DNA of 46,756 bases, taken from NCBI GenBank assembly GCA_015067185.1, contig SVMZ01000023.1, positions 1 to 46,756 on the forward strand, in the 5' to 3' direction. The position numbers and the translations under genes are program-made. Positions 19,844 to 28,244 of the stretch are shown piece by piece. Source of the DNA: Oscillospiraceae bacterium. GTDB lineage: Bacteria; Bacillota; Clostridia; Oscillospirales; Ruminococcaceae. Every line of letters starts with the position of its first letter. Position 1 is the stretch's first letter. Under the pieces are notes generated by a model. It had not been told where the DNA came from, did not search any database, and saw only the letters and a program-made list of their open reading frames with translations.

Positions 19844-19872
19844 TTGAGAAATTCATCGGAATCATTTATAAT
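19844..19872 (+). promoter_or_regulatory. Sigma-A promoter of the oadG-oadB operon
   Basis: TTGAGA (19844-19849), a 17-bp spacer and TATAAT (19867-19872), 53 bp before oadG. A small inverted repeat GAATTT/AAATTC overlaps the -35 region. Confidence 0.75.
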
Positions 19873-19925
19873 GACAACACGGGATGTGTTGATTAAACTT
19901 ATTACATAGACTTTGGAGGCAGATT

Positions 19926-20303
19926 ATGGACTGGGGATTTGCAGGAAGTGTTACAATCACAGGTGTGGTTGTTGTTTTTTCGGTGTTGCTGATACTGTTG
20001 GCGATTATTATGTTGGCAGGATCACTGCTGCATCGGGGAGCGGGTAAAAAAGAAAAAACAGAGAAGATGGTTGAACAGCCTGTTCAGACAATTCAGCCTG
20101 CTGCGACAGTAAGTCAGCCGGAACAGGATGGAACCATCGCCGCTATATCAGCTGCTGTTGCATATATGATGGAGACCTATGGGCTGAAAGAAGGCGAATA
20201 CCGCATCGCGGAGATTAAGGCAAGAAGACTCCGCCGTTCGGCTGAAGGAGTAAAACAGCGTTCTGCATGGAGTGCAGCAGGAATAAAGGATGCTATCCGC
20301 TAA
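19926..20303 (+). CDS. Sodium-pumping decarboxylase gamma subunit (OadG family)
   Basis: A 125-residue small membrane subunit. One N-terminal membrane helix (about 8-34) is followed by a charged and proline-rich linker (EQPVQTIQPAATVSQPEQ) and a C-terminal segment RSAWSAAGIKDAIR typical of OadG-like proteins in Clostridia. The gamma subunit anchors and assembles the carboxyltransferase and beta subunits of oxaloacetate or related decarboxylases. SD GGAGG lies 6 nt before the ATG. It is the first gene of a two-gene operon; no alpha or biotin-carrier gene is in the window. Confidence 0.85.
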   Translation: MDWGFAGSVTITGVVVVFSVLLILLAIIMLAGSLLHRGAGKKEKTEKMVEQPVQTIQPAATVSQPEQDGTIAAISAAVAYMMETYGLKEGEYRIAEIKARRLRRSAEGVKQRSAWSAAGIKDAIR

Positions 20304-20326
20304 TATAACGAAGGGAATGAATTTTT

Positions 20327-21508
20327 TTGATAGAAACGTTTGTTGAATCAATAAAAGGCCTGATAAGCGATTCGGGATTTTCTGCCGTTACATGGCAGCA
20401 GTGTTTAATGATGCTGATTTCGTTTGTGCTGATGTATCTCGCAATCAAAAAGCAGTATGAACCCCTGCTGCTTCTCCCTATCGCATTTGGTATGCTGCTG
20501 ACGAATCTTCCCCTGGCAGGACTTTATCATCCGGAAATATTCATCAATGAAACCGGACATATCGACTGGACCATGTTTAAAGAGGGAACTGTCGGTTTGA
20601 TTGATATCCTCTATCTTGGCGTAAAGCTGGGACTGTATCCGCCGATTATCTTCCTTGGTGTTGGTGCTATGACCGACTTTGGCCCGCTGATTGCAAACCC
20701 CAAGAGCTTTTTGCTGGGTGCTGCTGCACAGTTTGGTATTTTTGTGGCCTTTGTTGGCGCACTGTGCCTGGGATTTACACCGGAACAGGCCGGATCCATT
20801 GGTATCATCGGTGGTGCCGATGGTCCGACAGCAATCTATTTAACATCCATTTTGGCGCCGGATCAATTGGGTACCATAGCAATAGCGGCCTATTCCTATA
20901 TGGCGTTGGTGCCGATTATCCAACCGCCGATTATGAAGGCTCTCACAACAAAGAAGGAGCGCCAGATTGTAATGGAGCAGCTTCGTCCCGTATCCAAACT
21001 GGAGAAGGTTTGCTTCCCGATTTTGGTTACCATCCTTGTTTCTTTCATTGTTCCCTCTGCGGCTCCGCTGGTTGGTATGCTGATGCTCGGTAACCTGATG
21101 AAGGAATCCGGTGTTGTTGACAGAATCTGCAAGACCGCTCAGAATGAGCTTCTCAACATTGTTACCATCTTCCTGGGTGTATCTGTCGGTGCAACAGCAA
21201 CGGCCGAGCGTTTCCTCAACACAAAAACGCTCATGATTATAGCCATGGGACTGGTGGCATTCGCATGCGGTACTGCAGGCGGTGTTCTTCTCGGAAAACT
21301 TATGTGCTGGATTACCAAAGGAAAGGTCAACCCCCTGATTGGTTCCGCCGGTGTTTCCGCCGTACCGATGGCAGCGCGTGTTTCCCAGAAGGTTGGTCAG
21401 GAAGAGAATCCCGGAAACTTCCTGCTGATGCATGCCATGGGACCGAATGTGGCTGGTGTTATCGGTTCGGCAGTGGTTGCAGGTATTCTGTTGAGTATTT
21501 TGGGTTGA
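20327..21508 (+). CDS. Sodium-ion-translocating decarboxylase beta subunit
   Basis: A 393-residue integral membrane subunit (OadB/MmdB/GcdB family) that couples decarboxylation of carboxybiotin to sodium export. Signatures are [17 protein letters not shown] (109-125), the sodium-site motif [12 protein letters not shown] at 158-169 with Asp 165, and [14 protein letters not shown]. The C-terminal end has [16 protein letters not shown]. Start is TTG 20327 after AAGGGA with 10-nt spacing; a nearby ATG at 20317 runs into a stop. The specific acid (oxaloacetate, malonate, methylmalonyl or glutaconyl) cannot be told from this subunit. A terminator follows. Confidence 0.93.
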   Translation: MIETFVESIKGLISDSGFSAVTWQQCLMMLISFVLMYLAIKKQYEPLLLLPIAFGMLLTNLPLAGLYHPEIFINETGHIDWTMFKEGTVGLIDILYLGVKLGLYPPIIFLGVGAMTDFGPLIANPKSFLLGAAAQFGIFVAFVGALCLGFTPEQAGSIGIIGGADGPTAIYLTSILAPDQLGTIAIAAYSYMALVPIIQPPIMKALTTKKERQIVMEQLRPVSKLEKVCFPILVTILVSFIVPSAAPLVGMLMLGNLMKESGVVDRICKTAQNELLNIVTIFLGVSVGATATAERFLNTKTLMIIAMGLVAFACGTAGGVLLGKLMCWITKGKVNPLIGSAGVSAVPMAARVSQKVGQEENPGNFLLMHAMGPNVAGVIGSAVVAGILLSILG

Positions 21509-21526
21509 GTACATAAAATGAAAAAT

Positions 21527-21568
21527 AACAAAAATCGGACATGGCTTACTGTGTCCGATTTTTGTTTT
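21527..21568 (+). terminator. oadG-oadB terminator
   Basis: A perfect 15-bp stem, AACAAAAATCGGACA (21527-21541) with its complement at 21552-21566, ends in a T-rich tail, 18 bp after oadB. Confidence 0.9.
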
Positions 21569-21592
21569 CTTGCAGGATGCGCTGTGACAGGG

Positions 21593-21620
21593 TTGCGTTA
21601 TTGTTTCAAAATGGTATAAT
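21593..21620 (+). promoter_or_regulatory. Sigma-A promoter with extended -10
   Basis: TGGTATAAT (21612-21620) is an extended -10 element. A weak TTGCGT (21593-21598) lies 16 bp upstream. It precedes the M50-like gene by 36 bp. Confidence 0.6.
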
Positions 21621-21656
21621 GGAGTTATGATGAACTTGTGTTAGGAGGGTTCCCTT

Positions 21657-22820
21657 ATGAAAGAAAAGAAGAAGAAAATTATATGGCAGCAGTGGGTTTC
21701 CATGGTTTTCTTTTTGTTGGTTGGTGGTTTGTGCGGCATATTGATGATCCGCTATATTGAGCCGATGATGGAAGGGAAAAGCAGCAATGCGGTTTTCCTC
21801 TTTTTTGCCGTGGCAATTATTGAATTGTATGCTGCAATTTTTCTGCAGATCATCATCCACGAAGCAGGACACCTGGTTTTCGGGTTGCTTTCGGGATATC
21901 AATATTCCTCCTTCCGTGTAGGCAGTCTGATGTGGATGAAGGTGGATGGGAAAATAAAATTAAAAAAATTTTCTATGGCTGGAACAGGTGGACAGTGTCT
22001 CATGGTGCCGCCGGAAATGGTGGAAGGAAAAGTTCCTTTTGTTTTGTATAATCTGGGCGGGTCTATTATGAATATGGCAGTCAGTACCTTGTTTATGGTG
22101 CTGAGCTTTGTGTGCGGAGAAAACTTTTTCTCCATGTTTTGCATCATCTTTGCCGTGATTGGATATGCCTTTGCTTTGATGAACGGTATCCCGATGAGAA
22201 TGGGTACCGTGGATAACGATGGCTACAATGCGCTTTCTCTCGGTAAAAAAGAATCTGCACTGCGTTCTTTCTGGGTGCAGATGAAAGCCAATGATTTAAT
22301 GACACGCGGCGTCAGCCTGAAAAATATGCCGGAAGAATGGTTTTATCTGCCGGCGGATGACGAATTGAACAACAGCATGACAGCGGTGATGGCGGTTTTC
22401 TATTGCAACCGGTTGATGGATGAGCATCGGTTTGAGGAAGCATATGCGACTATGGAGAGACTGCTGAACATGGAGACTGCGATTGTGGGGATTCACAGCG
22501 GATTGCTGCGCTGCGACTGTGTCTACTGCGAATTGATTGGAGAAAATCGCCCCGAACAGCGGGAGAAGTTTCTGGATAAACAGCAGAAAAAGCTGATGAA
22601 AGCCATGAAAACATATCCGTCTGTCATACGGACAGAATATGCCTATGCTCTGTTGGGGGAAAAGGATAAAGAAAAAGCAGAGAAAATTCTTGAAAACTTT
22701 GAAAAATGTGCTAAAACCTACCCCTATGCCTCTGATATCGCAAGCGAAAGAAGTTTTATAGAGAAGGCGGGAAAGGTTGCCGCGGAAAAAGAGGAAGAAG
22801 TGAATGAAAAAACTTTATGA
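21657..22820 (+). CDS. M50-like membrane metalloprotease with helical C-terminal region
   Basis: A 387-residue protein. The membrane part has about four hydrophobic segments (12-34, 46-67, 130-152, 156-176). Zinc motif HEAGH is at 68-72 (IIIHEAGHLVFGLLSG). MNGIPMRMGTVDNDGYN at 175-191 sits where site-2 proteases have their NxxPxxxxDG motif, with Asp 186 or 188 as possible third ligand. The C-terminal 190 residues are cytosolic and helical (EEAYATMERLLNMET, KAEKILENFEKCAKTYP), like a TPR-type repeat region. It overlaps the next gene by 17 bp. Site-2-like proteolysis of a membrane substrate is inferred; the substrate is unknown. Confidence 0.7.
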   Translation: MKEKKKKIIWQQWVSMVFFLLVGGLCGILMIRYIEPMMEGKSSNAVFLFFAVAIIELYAAIFLQIIIHEAGHLVFGLLSGYQYSSFRVGSLMWMKVDGKIKLKKFSMAGTGGQCLMVPPEMVEGKVPFVLYNLGGSIMNMAVSTLFMVLSFVCGENFFSMFCIIFAVIGYAFALMNGIPMRMGTVDNDGYNALSLGKKESALRSFWVQMKANDLMTRGVSLKNMPEEWFYLPADDELNNSMTAVMAVFYCNRLMDEHRFEEAYATMERLLNMETAIVGIHSGLLRCDCVYCELIGENRPEQREKFLDKQQKKLMKAMKTYPSVIRTEYAYALLGEKDKEKAEKILENFEKCAKTYPYASDIASERSFIEKAGKVAAEKEEEVNEKTL

Positions 22821-24339
22821 GCGATATAAAAAGCTGAAGATTGATTATGCTGCTCTCGGTTTGGAAATGAGGGAAGAAGAGGAAAAATACTTTTGTACAC
22901 CCAAAGGTGCGAAGATCATTGGGTGGTCCGGTGTAGATGGTATCCATTTTTGCTTTGTCCGCGGATTTGGGGAGATGGTTTTTTCGGTCAATCCAATGGG
23001 AGGGCAGGAGGAATATGTTCACCCTGTTGCCGAAAGTTTTGAGAAATTTCTGCGCCTGCTGGTGACCTGCGGAACGGTTGATGCTGTGGAACAGGCATAT
23101 GGGATGACGAAAGAGCAGTTTGCGGCATATACCGAGGAGAACAAGCCAACTGAAAAGCAAAGAGAATATCTGAAGAGGATAACAGAAGTACTAAATATAG
23201 AACCGATGGCAGAGTCGACAGAAGCATATGTACACATAAAAGAAATTCAGAAGAAGTTTGACTACAGCAAAATAAAATATACGGAAGATTATGGTCTTTG
23301 GGTTCCTCCGAGACGAGAGTTTGCGGCATGGAAGGTCTATTTTGGAGAGGGATTCTGGGGGAAAAACAGAAGCCGCCCGGGAGAAGAGCATCCTGTCGGT
23401 CAAGCCTTTGTATGGAATGAGGAGCGGTGGCATATTCCCTCTGTCTATGTCTGTGCCAAGGGACTGGTTGTCGATATTTGTGTGGAAGTTCCTTTTGAAA
23501 AAGTAGAACGCTTTATGAGACAGTGGAATCTGACTGAAGAAAGCGAGATCGAGGATTTTTCGGAAGAAGAATCCCAGCGGATCGAACGGGAAAATCCGCT
23601 TAATATCGGAGTGGATGCAGAGATTATTGTGAACGGAAGAAGGATAGAGCGAGAATTCGGCGTACAGGCGGTATGGAATCCCTGTCTGCCGGAGGGCTGC
23701 ACCAACGACAGAGAGGTGCAGGCGTTGATGGAACACTATGACTGTGATGCTGAAAGTGGCTGGGTGTTTATGCGCCGATCTTTCCCATGGGCAACAACAA
23801 GGAAACCTCAAATCAGAACGGTGGAGCTGAGGCTCAAAGGAGAAAGGGTCAGTTTTCCGGCAGGTCATCTTGTTTTGAAAAAAGCAGGAGACCGTGCAGA
23901 GGTGATTCACCCGATCACCGGAGAAAAGTATGAACTGACAGTACAGGAACTTACGGACAGCGAGATGAATATGGCGCGGGTAACAGAGGTCATGGGAGAA
24001 GAAGTGGAGTACCCGATACATTATAAAATGATGATGTATACGGTTTCGCCCGAGATAAAGGAAGAGGAACTGAGGATTTCCGACAGTAAAAGAAGCGATT
24101 CTCCAAGGCAGAGGAAAAAGGCACTCTATCTGCCGCAGGCCACTTCCTGTGCGGTAATAGGAATCATCGGTGGAGCGGATGGGCCCACGGCATTGATTTT
24201 GGGCGGTCCCGCCGTAACCGGAAAGCTGCATGCCGCTTGCTCGGGTCTTCGGTTTGAGCCGGTAGAAACAGTGGATTGGAAAGCAGAGTTCCGGGTGAAT
24301 CTGCGCGGAGAGAGATCTATAACCTTACTGGAAGAGTAA
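22804..24339 (+). CDS. Uncharacterised 511-aa protein with OadB-like IGGADGPTA motif
   Basis: I do not recognise a characterised family. The N-terminal part (about 44-110: GIHFCFVRGFGEMVFSVNP, PVAESFEKFLRLLVTCG) resembles SUKH/SMI1-type layouts. A middle part (165-245) has LWVPPRREFAAWKVYFGEGF, HPVGQAFVWNEERWHIP and CAKGLVVDICVEVP. Another beta-rich part follows (about 270-415). Residues 452-463 read [12 protein letters not shown], identical to the sodium-site motif of the OadB protein encoded 2.8 kb upstream. No membrane helix of usual length surrounds it. Acidic and soluble overall. Translation is coupled to the M50-like gene by a 17-bp overlap, which suggests a common function. Confidence 0.75.
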   Translation: MKKLYERYKKLKIDYAALGLEMREEEEKYFCTPKGAKIIGWSGVDGIHFCFVRGFGEMVFSVNPMGGQEEYVHPVAESFEKFLRLLVTCGTVDAVEQAYGMTKEQFAAYTEENKPTEKQREYLKRITEVLNIEPMAESTEAYVHIKEIQKKFDYSKIKYTEDYGLWVPPRREFAAWKVYFGEGFWGKNRSRPGEEHPVGQAFVWNEERWHIPSVYVCAKGLVVDICVEVPFEKVERFMRQWNLTEESEIEDFSEEESQRIERENPLNIGVDAEIIVNGRRIEREFGVQAVWNPCLPEGCTNDREVQALMEHYDCDAESGWVFMRRSFPWATTRKPQIRTVELRLKGERVSFPAGHLVLKKAGDRAEVIHPITGEKYELTVQELTDSEMNMARVTEVMGEEVEYPIHYKMMMYTVSPEIKEEELRISDSKRSDSPRQRKKALYLPQATSCAVIGIIGGADGPTALILGGPAVTGKLHAACSGLRFEPVETVDWKAEFRVNLRGERSITLLEE

Positions 24340-24378
24340 GAAAATCAAAAGAAAAAATGATTGAGGAGGGTGTCTGGT

Positions 24379-25251
24379 ATGAATACCGTATGGTCTGACT
24401 ATGTTCAGGGGATCAAAACCTTATATTGCAGCCGTAAACTGCGGTTTGATGATATGTTTCGGGAGCAATTCGAAAGATTGTTTGATCTGGACAGCAGCCA
24501 AAAACTGAAAATACTTGAAGTTGGCTGCGGACCGGGTGCCCTTGCCGAAGCACTTCACCGATGGTATCCTCAGGCGGAGATCACGGGCGTGGACCGTGAC
24601 AGTGCCTTTGTACGGTTTGCTGCCGAACAGGTGAAAGGAGTCGCATTTTTGGAGGGAGATGCGACAGCTCTTCCTTTTGAGGATCATACCTTTGATGTGA
24701 CCATATCCAATACAGTAGCAGAGCATATTGAACCCTCGAAGTTCTACAAAGAACAGCTGCGCGTGCTGAAACCGGGCGGAGTCTGTCTGGTATTGTCCTC
24801 CCGCAGAGGAATTCATGTCGAAGCTGCTTGTATGGAGAAGGGGGACTATGAACAGCAGTTCTGGAAAAAGGTGGAGAAGTATGACGATTCTATGGAGAGA
24901 TACGCTGTATGCAGGTATCCGATGAGCGAAACAGAGATGCCGCTTGCTATGGAGAAATATGGTTTTCGGGATATCCACACCGGATTTACGACGATCGATC
25001 TGACACCGGATCATCCGCGATTTCCGGCAGAAATGGCTCACGAGATGATCAATGCATCCCGTTATACTGCTTTGGAGGCATTGGAATCGGTTTCACGAAC
25101 CATGCCGGAATACGTTACCGCCGAAGAGATTGAATGGATGAAATGTCTTACCAACGAAAAATATGATACCCGCATAGAGCAGTATTGCCGCGGCGAAAAA
25201 CAATGGGATACCACTGTGTCTGTCATTATGGTGCTGCGTGGGAAAAGATAA
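24379..25251 (+). CDS. Class I SAM-dependent methyltransferase
   Basis: A 290-residue Rossmann-fold methyltransferase. Motif I is KILEVGCGPGALAEAL (44-59), motif II acidic end TGVDRD, then a GDATALPFEDHTFDVTISN block and the post-III VLKPGGVCLV. The architecture is of the UbiE/Methyltransf_11 type. Start ATG 24379 follows GAGGAGGG; a TTG at 24361 overlaps that site. It lies 39 bp after the 511-aa gene and may belong to the same transcript. The methyl acceptor cannot be inferred. Confidence 0.85.
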   Translation: MNTVWSDYVQGIKTLYCSRKLRFDDMFREQFERLFDLDSSQKLKILEVGCGPGALAEALHRWYPQAEITGVDRDSAFVRFAAEQVKGVAFLEGDATALPFEDHTFDVTISNTVAEHIEPSKFYKEQLRVLKPGGVCLVLSSRRGIHVEAACMEKGDYEQQFWKKVEKYDDSMERYAVCRYPMSETEMPLAMEKYGFRDIHTGFTTIDLTPDHPRFPAEMAHEMINASRYTALEALESVSRTMPEYVTAEEIEWMKCLTNEKYDTRIEQYCRGEKQWDTTVSVIMVLRGKR

Positions 25252-25364
25252 AAGGAAATGCCTGAGGATGCCGCAGCACGGAGAGTCGGCGCTGATCTTG
25301 TTGACAATGGAATAATCAAGTTATTTGGAATGTTGAAGCTTTTGAAAAAGCAGGGAGGATCATG

Positions 25365-25844
25365 ATGGCGAAGGTAATATTTATCTGCGGGAAAATCTGC
25401 TGCGGTAAAACAACCTATGCATATCAACTGTGCCGTCAGAATAAGGCAGCGGTACTTTCGGTTGATGAACTGATGCTTGCCATATGGGGACAGCATTGCG
25501 GCGATCAGCATGACGAATATGCGGCGAGTACACAGAAGTATCTGTTGGGAAAATCTCTGGAACTTATTGAATCCGGCATGGATGTAATTCTTGATTGGGG
25601 TTTCTGGCAAAAGGAGAAGAGAGATTTCATCAGAGAATTCTACCGCTCAAGGGGCATCGCGTGTGAATTCCATTATATTGAGATTAGTGACGAGGTTTGG
25701 AAAGCGCGTATTCAAAAACGAAATGAAGCGGTGTTGGCAGATGACAGTTGTGCTTATTATGTGGATGAAAATCTCGCTGCCAAGTTTGAATTGCGCTTTG
25801 AGCTGCCGGGAAGAGATGAAATTGATGTGTGGATAAAGCAATAG
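25365..25844 (+). CDS. P-loop kinase-like protein (AAA_33 type)
   Basis: A 159-residue P-loop NTPase similar to zeta-toxin or chloramphenicol phosphotransferase-like kinases. Walker A is CGKICCGKTT near the N-terminus, then LSVDELM with a possible catalytic Asp, VILDWGFWQKEKRDFIREF, and an arginine-rich lid KARIQKRNEAV. Two ATGs overlap at 25362 and 25365; GGAGG at 25354-25358 gives 6-nt spacing to the second. The substrate is unknown; no antitoxin is seen beside it. It forms a close cluster with the next two genes. Confidence 0.75.
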   Translation: MAKVIFICGKICCGKTTYAYQLCRQNKAAVLSVDELMLAIWGQHCGDQHDEYAASTQKYLLGKSLELIESGMDVILDWGFWQKEKRDFIREFYRSRGIACEFHYIEISDEVWKARIQKRNEAVLADDSCAYYVDENLAAKFELRFELPGRDEIDVWIKQ

Positions 25845-25859
25845 CCGGGAGAAAAGAAA

Positions 25860-26744
25860 ATGATTGAAAACAATTTTGTGTCCCAAATTCCCATCCGTAA
25901 AGGATGGTCATGCGACAAAAAATTTTGTGTGACGGCAGAGAGGGGTGAAAAATACCTTCTCAGAATCACACCGTTTGATAAAAGTGCCAGCCGTGGAGAT
26001 ATGTTCCGAATGCAGCAGGAGGTGGCGGCACTGGGGATTCCCATGTGCAGACCTATGGAAATCGGCGAGTGTGAGGAAGGGGTGTATGTTCTGCAGTCAT
26101 GGATTGACGGAGAGGATGCGGAAGAGATCATTCCCGGATTTTCTGAGACAGAGCAGTATCGATATGGTTTGGAGGCAGGGCGGATTCTGAAAAAAATCCA
26201 CTCCATACCGGCTCCGGCAACGCAAGAGGCATGGGAACCGCGGTTTAACCGAAAGATGGACAGGAAAATACAGTTATATAATGAATGTCCCATCCACTAT
26301 GAGGGCGGACAGGCGTTTATTGATTACATCAACGAGAATCGCCATCTGCTGAAAAACAGGCCGCAGGTATTTCAGCACGGCGATTATCATATCGGCAATA
26401 TGATGATTGACCGGGAAGGGCAGCTGCAGATTATTGATTTCGACCGCTATGACTATGGGGATCCCTGGGAAGAGTTTAACCGTATTGTCTGGTGTGCACA
26501 GAAAGCTCCTGTTTTTGCTTCCGGTATGGTAGATGGCTATTTCGACAGCAGGGTGCCAAAGGAATTCTGGACTTTGCTTGCACTTTATATTGCGAGTAAT
26601 ACTCTCTCATCGATATACTGGGCAATTCCGTTTGGGGATGAAGAGATCCGGACAATGAAAAATCAGGCGGAAGAAGTTCTGGCATGGTATGATAATATGC
26701 AGAAAACAATACCATCCTGGTATTGTGGTGACGAAAGGAAATAA
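25860..26744 (+). CDS. APH-fold phosphotransferase family protein
   Basis: A 294-residue kinase of the aminoglycoside phosphotransferase/choline kinase superfamily. The nucleotide loop is weak near the N-terminus (GWSCDKKFCVTA, KYLLRIT). The catalytic loop HGDYHIGNMMID is at 173-184 (Asp 175, Asn 180), and the metal Asp 193 lies in IIDFDRYDYGDPWEEF. The family phosphorylates many small molecules, so antibiotic resistance should not be assumed. It starts 15 bp after the P-loop kinase gene, with SD GGGAG. Confidence 0.83.
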   Translation: MIENNFVSQIPIRKGWSCDKKFCVTAERGEKYLLRITPFDKSASRGDMFRMQQEVAALGIPMCRPMEIGECEEGVYVLQSWIDGEDAEEIIPGFSETEQYRYGLEAGRILKKIHSIPAPATQEAWEPRFNRKMDRKIQLYNECPIHYEGGQAFIDYINENRHLLKNRPQVFQHGDYHIGNMMIDREGQLQIIDFDRYDYGDPWEEFNRIVWCAQKAPVFASGMVDGYFDSRVPKEFWTLLALYIASNTLSSIYWAIPFGDEEIRTMKNQAEEVLAWYDNMQKTIPSWYCGDERK

Positions 26745-26748
26745 GCAG

Positions 26749-27438
26749 ATGACAATAAGCGATATGCAAAATCTGAACAGAGCAGCTATGGATTACATAG
26801 CATCTGTCATTGTTCCAGGGATGTCGTTGGTGAAAGTGAGAGAACAGTGCGAGGCGTATCTGTTGTCCCGCGGCGCAGACTCTTTCTGGTATTGGGATGT
26901 GGGTGCCTTTGTATTTCGGGGTGACAAAACGGCGGTATCGGTATCAGGCAGAGATTACAAGACAGATGATACCATTGTGGAAGAAAACGATATCATCACC
27001 ATCGATTTGAGTCCGCAGAGTAACAATGTCTGGGGAGATTATGCGAGAACGCTGATTATAGAAGAGGGAAAAGTAATCAGAAGCATCAGCAATATAAAAA
27101 ACAGAGAATGGCGCGAAGGTTTGAAGATGGAAGAGCATCTTCATGATATAATGAAAGATTTTGTCACTGCAGATACTACCTTTGAAGAGCTGTTTTATTT
27201 CATCAATCATGAGATTACAGCAAAAGGGTATGTCAATCTGGACTTTATGGGAAATTTGGGTCATTCCATTGTGCGGGAGAAAAGTCAGCGGATCTATACC
27301 GAAAAGGGAAATAAAGCAAAGCTTTCTTCGGTAGAAGCGTTTACCTTTGAACCGCACATTTGTCTGCCGGGATCGGTATATGGATTCAAAAAAGAAAATA
27401 TATATTGTATTGAAGCCGGGCAGGCAGCAGAACTTTGA
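26749..27438 (+). CDS. M24 family metallopeptidase (Xaa-Pro peptidase-like)
   Basis: A 229-residue pita-bread-fold enzyme of the methionine/proline aminopeptidase family. All five metal ligands are visible: Asp in ITIDLSPQ, Asp in WGDYARTL, His in GNLGHSIV, Glu in FTFEPHI and Glu in IYCIEAGQ. It lacks the N-terminal domain of classical Xaa-Pro dipeptidases. Start ATG 26749 follows CGAAAGGAA; an open frame back to 26689 only overlaps the APH gene. Substrate may be a dipeptide or peptide N-terminus. The next 311 bp hold no recognisable gene. Confidence 0.8.
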   Translation: MTISDMQNLNRAAMDYIASVIVPGMSLVKVREQCEAYLLSRGADSFWYWDVGAFVFRGDKTAVSVSGRDYKTDDTIVEENDIITIDLSPQSNNVWGDYARTLIIEEGKVIRSISNIKNREWREGLKMEEHLHDIMKDFVTADTTFEELFYFINHEITAKGYVNLDFMGNLGHSIVREKSQRIYTEKGNKAKLSSVEAFTFEPHICLPGSVYGFKKENIYCIEAGQAAEL

Positions 27439-27499
27439 AAGATTTGACTGTGCAAACATGATGTTAGAAGGTCAATGGGAGTACGACAGTGATACGGGA

Positions 27500-27545
27500 G
27501 GCAGGGTGTACACAGGTGAAGCGCCCTGTTTGTTTATCTTTTCGT
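27500..27545 (+). terminator. Weak hairpin with T-rich tail after the M24 gene
   Basis: CAGGGTG (27502-27508) pairs with CGCCCTG (27522-27528), one G-T pair, followed by TTTGTTTATCTTTTCG. The rest of the 27439-27749 gap holds no recognised gene or RNA; it does hold the promoter and palindrome reported below. Confidence 0.4.
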
Positions 27546-27677
27546 TTTTTTCAGCGTTCCATCGGCAGAAGCTTATATCGTTGAAGACTCACGGTGAAAT
27601 CCGATTCCAAGGATAAAGATTGTATGGTGAAGTCCGGAGTAGAAGAAGTACCGTAGTATTTAAAAATGCATAATGAA

Positions 27678-27695
27678 AATACGATATATCGTATT
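27678..27695. promoter_or_regulatory. 18-bp perfect palindrome, likely operator
   Basis: AATACGATATATCGTATT is a perfect 18-bp palindrome. It overlaps the -35 element of the promoter before the GNAT gene by two bases, the position of a repressor site. The length and symmetry fit a dimeric helix-turn-helix regulator such as PadR, TetR or MarR types; no such regulator gene lies nearby. Confidence 0.6.
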
Positions 27696-27723
27696 GATTT
27701 GAACTGTTGTGATGTAGTATGAT
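27694..27723 (+). promoter_or_regulatory. Sigma-A promoter of the GNAT operon
   Basis: TTGATT (27694-27699), 18 bp and TATGAT (27718-27723), 26 bp before the GNAT start codon. Confidence 0.55.
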
Positions 27724-27749
27724 AAGAAAAGACAGGGAGAAAGAAAAGA

Positions 27750-28208
27750 ATGAAACTACCGTACAGTATTGAAAAATTGAATATAGAGGACTATGACAGG
27801 TGCAGTAATATTCGTGATATAAAAAATGATCCCTATCATGAGTGCTTTTTAAAGGACATGGAACGAGGAAACCGCATAGTATATATCTACAAGGAAAATG
27901 GTGAATTCATTGCTGAAATAGCAATGGTTTTTGAAATGGAGGATAGGGATTATACGATACCGGGACAGAGAATCTATCTTTCCAGACTGATTGTAAAAGA
28001 AGAGTATCGGGGGCAGGGGATTGGTGGAATTCTGCTCGATTACATGGTGAAGAAAATCCGGGAGATGGGATATCATGAAATATCCATCGGCGTGGACAAA
28101 GATAATGCGGCGGCGCTGCATCTTTACAGAAAAAAGGGATTTACGACGGTTTTATATGAGGGCGCCGACCAATATGGAGAATATTATAAGCTGATGAAAG
28201 CATTATAG
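27750..28208 (+). CDS. GNAT family N-acetyltransferase
   Basis: A 152-residue GNAT enzyme that would move an acetyl group from acetyl-CoA to an amine. The acetyl-CoA loop is EEYRGQGIGGILLDYM (about 84-99). The C-terminal part, ISIGVDKDNAAALHLYRKKGF, is the usual motif B. SD GGGAG lies 12 nt before the ATG. It heads a compact group with the LURP-one and hydrolase genes. The substrate is unknown. Confidence 0.85.
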   Translation: MKLPYSIEKLNIEDYDRCSNIRDIKNDPYHECFLKDMERGNRIVYIYKENGEFIAEIAMVFEMEDRDYTIPGQRIYLSRLIVKEEYRGQGIGGILLDYMVKKIREMGYHEISIGVDKDNAAALHLYRKKGFTTVLYEGADQYGEYYKLMKAL

Positions 28209-28244
28209 CGAATGAAAAACAACGAAGAAAGGAATGTATATGAA

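Noticed and set aside
25365..25844. Zeta-type toxin of a toxin-antitoxin pair
   Set aside because: No antitoxin gene is adjacent and the context is of small metabolic kinases.
25860..26744. Antibiotic resistance by aminoglycoside phosphotransferase
   Set aside because: Only the general APH kinase fold is visible; most members act on other small molecules.
27560..27660. Possible riboswitch in the gap before the GNAT gene (repeated GGTGAA-TCCG segments)
   Set aside because: The two short repeats do not assemble into a known aptamer core and no metabolite-linked gene follows.
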